Assembly (NCBI GenBank): GCA_913031555.1 | Contig: CAJWDO010000028.1 | Coordinates: 1-12,049, forward strand | DNA: 12,049 bases | From: an uncultured Alphaproteobacteria bacterium | GTDB taxonomy: Bacteria; Pseudomonadota; Alphaproteobacteria; Puniceispirillales; Puniceispirillaceae | Direction of reading: 5' to 3' | Shown here: in pieces, positions 7,130-12,049 of the stretch | Layout: every line of letters begins with the position of its first letter | Numbering within the stretch: position 1 is the first letter of the stretch | The notes under the pieces: model-generated | Told to the model about the DNA's origin: nothing | Seen by the model: only the letters and a program-made list of their open reading frames with translations | Databases searched by the model: none | Made by a program: the position numbers and the translations under genes

Positions 7130-7138
7130 GAACAAAAC

Positions 7139-7183
7139 CTTTTGTTGGGTCGACTTTTGTTGGGTCGGCTTCTGTTCAGCCGG
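7139..7183. repeat. 15-bp tandem repeat in the fbp leader
   Basis: On the plus strand CTTTTGTTGGGTCGA (7139-7153) and CTTTTGTTGGGTCGG (7154-7168) are near-identical, and CTTCTGTTCAGCCGG (7169-7183) matches at 11 of 15 bases. The array ends nine bases before the fbp start. Its start-proximal end joins an inverted repeat, AACAAAA/TTTTGTT (7131-7146 on plus), that holds the fbp ribosome site in its centre. Confidence 0.85.
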
Positions 7184-7212
7184 ATATTAGGTATCACCGG
7201 AATGGATCACAT

Positions 7213-7247
7213 AAAAAAAGCGCGCCCGACGAAGCAGCCGAGCGCGC
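7213..7247 (-). terminator. Rho-independent terminator after the BI-1 gene
   Basis: On the minus strand GCGCGCTCGGC pairs with GTCGGGCGCGC across a six-base loop (TGCTTC): an 11-bp stem with two G-U pairs at 7220-7247, followed directly by seven T (7213-7219). It starts 24 bases after the BI-1 stop codon. It also separates BI-1 from fbp, which therefore needs its own promoter. Confidence 0.9.
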
Positions 7248-7270
7248 CCTCAAATCCAGTCAGCCTGTCT

Positions 7271-7990
7271 CTATTCGCGGTTGCCGAACAGATGCAGGAT
7301 GAACATGAACATGTTGATGAAATCAAGATACAACATCAGCGCGCCAAAAATCGATTTCTTGGTCCGCTCCGCCTCGCTGTCACCAGCCATGTACATGAGC
7401 TTGATCTTCTGGGTATCCCACGCGGTCAAACCGGCAAAGATCAACACACCGAGAACCGAGATCATCATATCCATGGCTGTCGACGCCACGAAGATATTCA
7501 CGATCATGGCGATGATCAGCCCGAACAGGCCGATGATCATGAAGGATCCCATGGCCGAAAGGCTGCGCTTGGTGGTGTAGCCGTAAAGGCTGAGGCCGGC
7601 AAAGGCACCGGCGGTGATGAAGAAGGCGCGGGCCACACTGGCGGTCGAGAACATCAACAATACCGAAGCAAGCGAGAGTCCCATCAACGCCGCATAGACG
7701 TAAAAGAGATTGCGTGCCTTGGTGGCCGACATTGAGTTGATGCGCGCCGACAGCCAGAAGACGAGGCCAAGCGGTGCCAGCATCACAACCCATTTCAGTG
7801 GCGAACCATAGACCAGCTGGCCAACACCGGCGACGTTGAGTGTCGCCCATTTCATCGCATAGGCGAAGAAACCCGTCATCAGCAACGCGGTCGTCATGTG
7901 ATTGTAGACGCCAAGCATATAGCTGCGAAGACCAAGATCGACCTGTGTCGCCTCGGCGGCCGCAGTATTCATGAAGCGGTTATCAGCCAT
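7271..7990 (-). CDS. Bax inhibitor-1/YccA family inner-membrane protein
   Basis: Polytopic membrane protein of 239 residues with about seven hydrophobic segments, the BI-1 (TMBIM/UPF0005) family. Family features seen: the cytosolic N-terminus with GLRSYMLGVYNHM, LYGYTTKRSLS (135-145), WDTQKIK (191-197) and a last segment ALMLYLDFINMFMFILHLFG (217-236). Asp192 and Asp223 are likely equivalents of the paired aspartates that gate calcium leak in the structurally studied Bacillus member YetJ; this equivalence is inferred by eye. The bacterial role is not settled: E. coli YccA modulates FtsH proteolysis, and other members act as ion leak channels. The ATG at 7990 has CAGGGGG seven bases upstream. 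A promoter lies at 8023-8051 and a terminator at 7213-7247, so it is a single-gene transcription unit. Confidence 0.93.
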   Translation of the reverse strand: MADNRFMNTAAAEATQVDLGLRSYMLGVYNHMTTALLMTGFFAYAMKWATLNVAGVGQLVYGSPLKWVVMLAPLGLVFWLSARINSMSATKARNLFYVYAALMGLSLASVLLMFSTASVARAFFITAGAFAGLSLYGYTTKRSLSAMGSFMIIGLFGLIIAMIVNIFVASTAMDMMISVLGVLIFAGLTAWDTQKIKLMYMAGDSEAERTKKSIFGALMLYLDFINMFMFILHLFGNRE

Positions 7991-8022
7991 TTTTACCCCC
8001 TGATCGATTATCCGTTAGAAAG

Positions 8023-8051
8023 AATGTAATCGTCGAAACGCCTGTTTTCAA
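8023..8051 (-). promoter_or_regulatory. sigma-70 type promoter of the BI-1 gene
   Basis: Minus strand TTGAAA (8046-8051), 17-base spacer, TACATT (8023-8028). Each box has one or two mismatches to consensus and spacing is optimal. It predicts a start near 8016 and a leader of about 26 bases ending in the GGGGG ribosome site. It lies within the 90-base rlmN/BI-1 spacer, where no strong terminator for rlmN was seen. Confidence 0.55.
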
Positions 8052-8080
8052 GGCTTTGCAGCCATAGAGGCACAAGATCA

Positions 8081-9244
8081 TCATGTCGCATCGGCGGCCG
8101 CCACCGAGGCGGTTTTGCCGGTGCCTGTTCGGTGGCGGCGGTCCCGTTCTGAGGCCGACTTCAGTTGCCCGCAGGCCGCGAGTATATCACGGCCACGCGG
8201 CGTGCGCACCGGCGATGCATATCCGGCCTTCAACACCTTTGCCGCAAACGCCTCGATACGGTTGTTGCCGGAGCATTCATAGGGGCTGCCGGGCCACGGG
8301 TTGAACGGGATCAGGTTGATCTTCGACGGAATGCCCCGGATCAGCTTCAGCAGCGCGGCGCAATCCTCATCACTGTCATTGACCCCGTCCAGCATCACAT
8401 ATTCCCAGGTGATGCGGCGCGCATTCGACAGGCCGGGATAATTGCGGCACGCCTCAATCAGCTCGGCAAGCGGATATTTACGGTTGATCGGCACCAGCTC
8501 GTCACGCAGGTCATCGCGTACCGCATGCAGTGAAATCGCCAGATTAACCCCGAGATCGGCACCGGCACGGGCAATTTCCGGCACCACACCCGAGGTCGAC
8601 AGCGTGATTCGCCGCTTTGACAGGCCAACGCCTTCGCCGCTCATCACAATCCGCATGGCCTTGGCCACATTATCGTAATTGAACAGCGGTTCGCCCATGC
8701 CCATCAGCACGATATTGGTCAAGCGGCGCTCAGGCTTGCCTGCAGGCCAGTCACCCAGCTCATCCATCGCCAGCAACACTTGACCGCAGATTTCACCAGC
8801 TGTCAGGTTACGCACCAGCTTTTGCGTGCCCGTATGGCAAAAGCTGCATGTCAATGTGCAGCCGACCTGCGAGGAAATACACAAGGTGCCGCGATGTCTG
8901 TCAGGGATATAGACGGTTTCAGCCTCGCTGCCATCAGCAAAGCGCAGCAGCCATTTGATGGTGCCGTCACTTGATTTCAGTCGCTGCGTTACTGCCGGAC
9001 GGCCAAGGCTGAACATGTCGGCAAACTGCGCGCGGACCGGCTTGCCAAGGTCACTCATCTCATCAAAGGATGTCAAACCATGCCGCCAGACCCAGCGCCA
9101 CAGCTGACGCGCGCGGAATTTCGGCAATCCGGCTTCGGTGACCGCCTCTTCCAGCTCGCGCGCGCTCATCTCCAGAACTGAACGGCGCGCCGGCTCTCCG
9201 GCAGTGTCTGTCGGCGCGGCACTGATCTGCGATAGTTCGTCCAA
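8081..9244 (-). CDS. rlmN: dual-specificity 23S rRNA A2503 / tRNA A37 C2-methyltransferase RlmN
   Basis: Cytosolic radical-SAM enzyme that methylates C2 of A2503 in 23S rRNA, near the peptidyl-transferase centre, and of A37 in some tRNAs. In the 387-residue product the N-terminal domain has GLPKFRARQLWRWVWRHG (39-56). The 4Fe-4S motif is C129-x3-C133-x2-C136 (CTLTCSFC), preceded seven residues earlier by C122. GMGEPLFNYDNV follows as the SAM-binding part, and the conserved methyl-carrying cysteine is C358 (DILAACGQL), matching E. coli C355. NPWPGSPYE supports RlmN over Cfr. The reading uses TTG at 9244; the first ATG (9169, residue 26) would remove a poorly conserved N-terminus only, so the start is not certain. 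A basic, Ala/Thr-rich tail follows C358. ialB lies 65 bases upstream on the same strand. Confidence 0.96.
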   Translation of the reverse strand: MDELSQISAAPTDTAGEPARRSVLEMSARELEEAVTEAGLPKFRARQLWRWVWRHGLTSFDEMSDLGKPVRAQFADMFSLGRPAVTQRLKSSDGTIKWLLRFADGSEAETVYIPDRHRGTLCISSQVGCTLTCSFCHTGTQKLVRNLTAGEICGQVLLAMDELGDWPAGKPERRLTNIVLMGMGEPLFNYDNVAKAMRIVMSGEGVGLSKRRITLSTSGVVPEIARAGADLGVNLAISLHAVRDDLRDELVPINRKYPLAELIEACRNYPGLSNARRITWEYVMLDGVNDSDEDCAALLKLIRGIPSKINLIPFNPWPGSPYECSGNNRIEAFAAKVLKAGYASPVRTPRGRDILAACGQLKSASERDRRHRTGTGKTASVAAADAT

Positions 9245-9309
9245 ATTGGCTTCGGGTTCGCCTTTCGGCAGCCCGCCTCGTTCATGCCAGCCGGTGCATT
9301 CGCGTCTGG

Positions 9310-9834
9310 CTATTTACAGGTCTTGTCGATCAGGTTCTTGGTCTTTGTGAAGCCTGAAAGGGAATAGCTGTCGGTTGTCACCGTGCCGCGCGATGATGTG
9401 CCAACCACGGTCATTTTGCGGCCCCGCTTCATGGCGCGAACCATGGCGACGTCATCTTCTTCGCTTTCGGCATAGGCGCGCCCCTCAATGGTGAAGAGCT
9501 TGAATTTCTTGCCGTCAATCGAGACATCGACTGCCGAATGTTTCTTGTGTTTGTAACCGGCAAGGAACTGGACCACGTTGCGCACACCCTTGTCCGGACC
9601 GTGCGAGACGAACACGCGAATTTCACCGCGATTGGCCGGATCATATTTGCCGCTTGATTTGGTCGGCACCGAGGTGATGTAGCAGGTGCGCCCCGTGTCC
9701 GCTTCGAACGTATAGGCTTCCCAGTCTTTTTCGCTGAGAATCCGCTTGGACTCTGCAGCGGCTGTACCGCCCGAATAGACTGCCATAACAAGTCCCGCCA
9801 CAAGCACTGCAAGAAATGTCCTGAACGTTTTCAT
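9310..9834 (-). CDS. invasion-associated locus B (IalB) family periplasmic protein
   Basis: Exported protein of 174 residues. It starts with a Sec signal peptide (MKTFRTFLAVLVAGLVMAVYSGGTAAAES, in two stretches: basic MKTFR, then a hydrophobic core; cleavage near residue 27). The mature part begins with WEAYTFEADTGRTCYI, continues with RGEIRVFVSHGP, DVSIDGKKFKLF and a final DSYSLSGFTKT, the beta-strand pattern I associate with IalB proteins. Only two cysteines remain after the signal (C51 and C173), so one disulfide is possible. The name comes from Bartonella, where the locus aids erythrocyte invasion; in free-living alphaproteobacteria the role is unknown and no pathogenic meaning should be read here. 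The ATG at 9834 has GAGG some 12 bases upstream and AGG close by. Likely cotranscribed with rlmN. Confidence 0.75.
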   Translation of the reverse strand: MKTFRTFLAVLVAGLVMAVYSGGTAAAESKRILSEKDWEAYTFEADTGRTCYITSVPTKSSGKYDPANRGEIRVFVSHGPDKGVRNVVQFLAGYKHKKHSAVDVSIDGKKFKLFTIEGRAYAESEEDDVAMVRAMKRGRKMTVVGTSSRGTVTTDSYSLSGFTKTKNLIDKTCK

Positions 9835-9968
9835 CGCCTGATCACTGCCTCATTCTTCGCCCACTGGAATCAGGGGCCTTTATCACTGTCTTTTCGCGTC
9901 CGGAAGGGCAAGAAACCATGTCTTTCATGCCCGCCAGCGCAGCCCAGATTGCTGTATTATCATGGCAA

Positions 9969-9997
9969 GATTTAGACCTGCCGATGATGCCTTGCAA
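9969..9997 (-). promoter_or_regulatory. possible promoter for ialB-rlmN
   Basis: Minus strand TTGCAA (9992-9997), 17-base spacer, TAAATC (9969-9974), about 135 bases before the ialB start. A second -10-like GATAAT lies a few bases downstream. Matches are moderate. The rest of the 232-base spacer (9835-10066) shows no gene or clear terminator. Confidence 0.25.
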
Positions 9998-10066
9998 CCA
10001 TCGGCGGCAATGTACGGCAGGAAGCCTGTCGATGCAAAGAAAATTGCCGGACAACAATGTGGGTGA

Positions 10067-10768
10067 TCACCCTTGCAAGCGCGCCAGCATGTCGACCACC
10101 ACCGGCAGAATACGGCGCGTGATCTCGTCAATGCCGGCTTTGTTGGGGTGCAGACCGTCTGGCAGATTCAGCGCGGCATCCATGGCAACCCCGTCAAGAA
10201 AGAAAGGGTAGAAGCCGATCCCGTGCTGTGCGGCCAGCGCCGGATAAAGGGAGTCAAATTCAGTGACATACTCTGCCCCCAGATTGCGCGGTGCCAACAT
10301 GCCGGCCAGCAACACGGCAACATCGCGCGCGCGCAGGCGGCTGATCATCGCATCGAGATTGGCGCGTGTGGCAGCCGGATCAAGCCCGCGCAGCATGTCA
10401 TTGCCGCCCATGACAATGATCACCAGGTCCGGATCATCGGCAAGCGACCAGTCAAGTCGTGCCAGCCCACCAGCCGTGGTATCGCCCGAAACGCCGGCAT
10501 TCACCACCGCCGCCTTGAACCCGGCAGCAGCAAGCGCACTATCCAGCGCATTGGGGAATGAGGTGTCAGGCGGCAAACCGTAACCGGCGACCAGCGAATC
10601 CCCCAGAACGGTAATTCGAAAGGCCGCACTGTTGCTGCTGGCATCAGCGCGCACTTCGTTCATCACACCTGCACAGGCCAGCGTCAGAACCACCACACAG
10701 CCCAGCCGCAACAGGCCCGCAAGCCCGGCAAAGCGGAATGCCGCGAAAACAATGTTGAATGTATTCAT
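10067..10768 (-). CDS. tesA: SGNH/GDSL arylesterase, TesA-like
   Basis: Exported lipolytic enzyme of the SGNH hydrolase family (TesA / thioesterase I / arylesterase type), acting on short acyl esters or thioesters in the periplasm. The 233-residue product has a long signal region (basic RFAGLAGLLRLG, core CVVVLTLACAGV, likely cut near residue 42) and then all catalytic blocks: GDS58L, G95 in GVSGDTTAGG, GGN123D and the D204-x-x-H207 pair in PDGLHPNKAG. Start at ATG 10768 is chosen for the signal peptide; ATG 10780 is an alternative, and neither has a good ribosome site. The frame is open to 11077, but the extra 100 residues run through spacer repeats and look non-coding. In many proteobacteria a divergent LolD-type ABC ATPase gene lies upstream; none is seen here. 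A 12-bp palindrome GGGTGATCACCC overlaps the stop codon. Confidence 0.92.
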   Translation of the reverse strand: MNTFNIVFAAFRFAGLAGLLRLGCVVVLTLACAGVMNEVRADASSNSAAFRITVLGDSLVAGYGLPPDTSFPNALDSALAAAGFKAAVVNAGVSGDTTAGGLARLDWSLADDPDLVIIVMGGNDMLRGLDPAATRANLDAMISRLRARDVAVLLAGMLAPRNLGAEYVTEFDSLYPALAAQHGIGFYPFFLDGVAMDAALNLPDGLHPNKAGIDEITRRILPVVVDMLARLQG

Positions 10769-11138
10769 ATCTGTAACCATATGCCACAAACCGGGAAATT
10801 CACCACCCGGTATACCGGTCCGACACCCGTTGGCGGACCAAAACAAGGCAGAGAACAAGACTGCCGGAGGCACCTTCAAGATCTTGTGCAGACTGGCTTC
10901 TGTTGGACGTGCAAATCTTTTCTCGAATCGGAGGATGATTTCGCAGTTGTGCGCGAAAAGCACAAAGATAGGGCAGCTTCTGGTGATCACATCTATGCAA
11001 GAACTATCAGGGCGATCGCATCGAATCGCACCGATGCAAGAACTATAAAGGCGAACGCATCGAATCGCACCTGCCACAGCTGCCGAAGGATTTCGCAGTT
11101 TGCAAGTGCTCTCAGAGAATCAGGAGCCAAGTCTTACC
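10769..11138. other. non-coding spacer upstream of tesA
   Basis: No gene I can support in this stretch. Open frames on both strands lack family motifs and cross repeats. It holds a perfect 12-bp palindrome CCGGTATACCGG (10807-10818), about 40 bases before tesA, a possible operator. GATTTCGCAGTT occurs twice (10937-10948 and 11089-11100), the 39-bp tandem repeat lies at 10995-11071, and an inverted repeat AGGAGCC/GGCTCCT (11122-11128 and 11149-11155) has a 20-base loop. Composition is still intermediate here. Confidence 0.6.
10995..11071. repeat. 39-bp tandem repeat, two copies
   Basis: Two head-to-tail copies, 10995-11033 and 11034-11071, start with ATGCAAGAACTAT and end with CGCATCGAATCGCACC. 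They differ at only a few central positions (CAGGGCGATCG versus AAAGGCGAACG). Each pair of copies creates GCATCG...CGATGC inverted arms (11018-11037). Located in the tesA spacer; no coding evidence. Confidence 0.9.
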
Positions 11139-11417
11139 TCAGATGAGCGGCTCCTTTGCCTGTTCATGATACTTTGGGCACCCACGCAATCCCACGCAAT
11201 GGTTCCCAATAAACCACAACCAGTCCCAACCAACCTTCCACCATCTTCCCCCATCTTCCACCCACCCATACCATCCCATACCATCCATATCCATCATATC
11301 ATATGATGCATCTTCACGTTGTGGTGGTGGTTTAACACCGTTGTTAATGTTCCAAATTGTAAAATACATGTAGACAGCAAAAATAACGCTACCTACGATC
11401 CACATAGTTACATTCAT
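11139..11417 (-). CDS. small single-pass membrane protein; C-terminal half probably not genuine
   Basis: The first ~40 residues look real: a membrane segment at residues 4-24 (TMWIVGSVIFAVYMYFTIWNI), then a short polar region NNGVKPPPQREDASYD. The ATG at 11417 is preceded by AAGGA and overlaps the previous gene's stop as ATGA, a sign of coupled translation. From about residue 41 the reading enters the low-complexity tract and becomes Gly/Trp-rich (DMDGMGWYGWVEDGGRWW), and then runs into the GC-rich spacer to a TGA at 11139. The true gene probably continued differently, and this end is likely an artefact of a join or a decayed fusion. I do not recognise a family; the size and layout recall small membrane proteins of large phages. 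Function unknown. Confidence 0.45.
   Translation of the reverse strand: MNVTMWIVGSVIFAVYMYFTIWNINNGVKPPPQREDASYDMMDMDGMGWYGWVEDGGRWWKVGWDWLWFIGNHCVGLRGCPKYHEQAKEPLI
11181..11304. repeat. decamer-periodic, nearly G-free low-complexity tract
   Basis: CCCACGCAAT is repeated exactly at 11181-11190 and 11191-11200. CCATCTTCCC/CCATCTTCCA follow at 11241-11260 and CCCATACCAT twice at 11265-11284, all with a 10-base period. From 11203 to 11304 the plus strand has a single G (11223). It sits where the GC-rich chromosome gives way to the AT-rich tail and is the likely join. Confidence 0.85.
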
Positions 11418-11581
11418 TCCTTACTAATTTTATCAATTACCAAATAAAATACCAATAATGTTACGGGCCAATGTGATGAATATAGTGCTTCGTCGGTATA
11501 ACCATTCATTCCTAATCCCACAGAGTAAAATAATGCCGTTAATGCAATTAGTACTGGGGTCCATTTTATATACTTTTTCAT
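11414..11581 (-). CDS. 55-residue hydrophobic protein of unknown function
   Basis: Translation from ATG 11581 gives a 55-residue protein: a basic start MKKYIKW, a first hydrophobic stretch PVLIALTALFYSVGLGM, a polar loop NGYTDEALYSSHW and a second hydrophobic stretch PVTLLVFYLVI ending DKISKE. Probably two short membrane segments. The stop TGA (11414-11416) overlaps the ATG of the next gene by four bases, and the start lies six bases after the stop of the lipoprotein gene. No Shine-Dalgarno site is visible. The AT-rich codon choice (AAA, ATT, TTA) is unlike the genes before 11 kb. Coding status is supported mainly by the tight packing. No family recognised. Confidence 0.5.
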   Translation of the reverse strand: MKKYIKWTPVLIALTALFYSVGLGMNGYTDEALYSSHWPVTLLVFYLVIDKISKE

Positions 11582-11587
11582 GTTAGT

Positions 11588-11773
11588 TTAATTTTTTGAT
11601 GGTACTGCTTCAAGTGAATCTAATAGTTGTCCTACATTTTGAATCGAGTCGATTTCAAAAGGTAAATCAGTTGCATCTGTAGTTTGTGTGCCCATGATTT
11701 TTACATCATGGTTATGTGTGCCACCACACGAAATAAGGCCGAAAACGGCTGCTGTTAATAATATATGTTTCAT
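11588..11773 (-). CDS. small predicted lipoprotein, unknown function
   Basis: A 61-residue protein with a lipoprotein signal: MKHILLTAAVFGLIS followed by C16 in the lipobox L-I-S-C, then GG, which predicts lipid attachment after signal peptidase II cleavage. The mature part is about 45 residues, polar and acidic (THNHDVKIMG...DSIQNVGQLLDSLEAV). The S-C-G-G form is frequent in Bacteroidetes lipoproteins and also seen in phage-encoded ones. ATG 11773 lies one base after the previous stop codon (TAA-A-ATG) and is preferred to GTG 11791, which would overlap. No ribosome site. I do not recognise the protein. Confidence 0.55.
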   Translation of the reverse strand: MKHILLTAAVFGLISCGGTHNHDVKIMGTQTTDATDLPFEIDSIQNVGQLLDSLEAVPSKN

Positions 11774-11774
11774 T

Positions 11775-11960
11775 TTATTTTTTATTTTCACAAGTGTCTA
11801 TCCGTCGATGTAGTTCATCAACTTCTATTTTTCTAAGGTTATGTAATTGATCAATGTCAACTTTTAAAAATTGCACTTGGGTTCTTAACTTAAATACCCC
11901 TACAACTGCATATGCTAAGGCGACTGACAGTACACCCATACTATAATAAATAACTTCCAT
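11775..11960 (-). CDS. small membrane-anchored coiled-coil protein, unknown function
   Basis: A 61-residue product: an N-terminal membrane segment (VIYYSMGVLSVALAYAVVGVF, residues 3-23) followed by a charged helix with heptad-like hydrophobics (LRTQVQFLKVDIDQLHNL, then EVDELHRRIDTCENKK). This layout, one membrane helix plus a coiled coil ending in repeats like VDELHRRID, reminds me of small proteins in T4-like marine phages, but I cannot confirm that. ATG 11960 lies 26 bases after the 3' end of the tRNA on the same strand, so tRNA and small genes may share one transcript. The next gene starts one base after its stop. Confidence 0.55.
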   Translation of the reverse strand: MEVIYYSMGVLSVALAYAVVGVFKLRTQVQFLKVDIDQLHNLRKIEVDELHRRIDTCENKK

Positions 11961-11986
11961 GTTTATTTGTTTTTATTGGTTAATAG

Positions 11987-12049
11987 TAACCCCGCTGGGA
12001 CTCGAACCCAGGACCCTCTCATTAAAAGTGAGATGCTCTAACCAGCTGA
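11987..12049 (-). tRNA. tRNA-Lys (anticodon UUU), 5' end cut off by the window
   Basis: Read on the minus strand: the D-arm end TCAGCTGGTTAGAGC, the anticodon stem TCTCA/TGAGA enclosing CTTTTAA (anticodon TTT at 12024-12026), the variable region, and the T-arm CTGGG-TTCGAGT-CCCAG. The 3' acceptor strand CGGGGTT plus discriminator A ends at 11987. The first ~11 bases (5' acceptor strand and part of the D-stem) lie beyond the window, so acceptor pairing cannot be checked. CCA is not encoded (CTA follows). The AT-rich flank suggests it belongs with the small genes, not with the alphaproteobacterial part. Confidence 0.93.

Noticed and set aside
9918..10211. Plus-strand open frame opposite the ialB/tesA spacer
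   Set aside because: No recognisable protein features; it overlaps the certain 3' end of tesA on the other strand.
10769..11077. 100-residue N-terminal extension of the TesA-like esterase
   Set aside because: It crosses the 39-bp tandem repeat and would bury a clear signal peptide; treated as spacer.
10781..11146. Plus-strand open frame of 121 codons opposite the tesA spacer
   Set aside because: No family motif, built partly from the tandem repeat, no ribosome site.
11987..12049. tRNA gene as an integration site (attachment site) for a prophage
   Set aside because: The gene is cut by the window edge, no integrase or second copy of the tRNA end is visible, and the small genes lie on its 3' side without a boundary repeat.

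Overview
The first ~11.1 kb looks like a chromosomal segment of an alphaproteobacterium, possibly a marine streamlined type such as SAR116 (a weak guess from gene style, not a match). The evidence is a GapR/DUF2312-type C-terminus, a cold-shock protein with two cold-shock domains, an invasion-associated-locus-B (IalB) family protein beside rlmN, and uniformly GC-rich codon use. Almost everything here is housekeeping: nucleotide synthesis (pyrF), RNA binding (csp), an MFS carrier, thioredoxin reductase (trxB), an M23-like envelope protein, an SDR-type oxidoreductase, fructose-1,6-bisphosphatase (fbp), a BI-1 family membrane protein, 23S rRNA methylation (rlmN), an IalB protein and a TesA-type esterase.

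Layout: 1-1081 holds the end of a gapR-like gene followed closely by pyrF (+). 1082-1851 is a repeat-bearing spacer and the double-CSD gene (+). 1852-2095 is a repeat plus a hairpin-rich leader in front of the MFS gene (2096-3319, +). trxB (3336-4274, -) converges on the MFS gene and diverges from the M23/SDR pair (4436-6194, +). fbp (6191-7129, -) overlaps the SDR stop codon tail to tail. BI-1 (7271-7990, -) has a recognisable promoter and a strong terminator. rlmN and ialB (8081-9834, -) form a likely pair. tesA (10067-10768, -) is the last gene of the GC-rich part.

From about 11.2 kb to the end the composition becomes AT-rich and codon use changes. This part carries a truncated tRNA-Lys(UUU) and four tiny, tightly packed minus-strand genes: three with a membrane segment and one lipoprotein. 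The style is that of a phage small-gene cassette or of a Bacteroidetes-like genome. The switch passes through a nearly G-free, decamer-periodic stretch (11181-11304). The simplest reading is a chimeric or contaminated sequence end; a mobile-element boundary is the alternative.

No convincing new multi-gene system was found. The observations most worth following are the composition switch with its odd repeat, the structured leader before the MFS gene, and the recurring short tandem repeats in several intergenic spacers (13, 13, 15, 39 and 10 bp periods).
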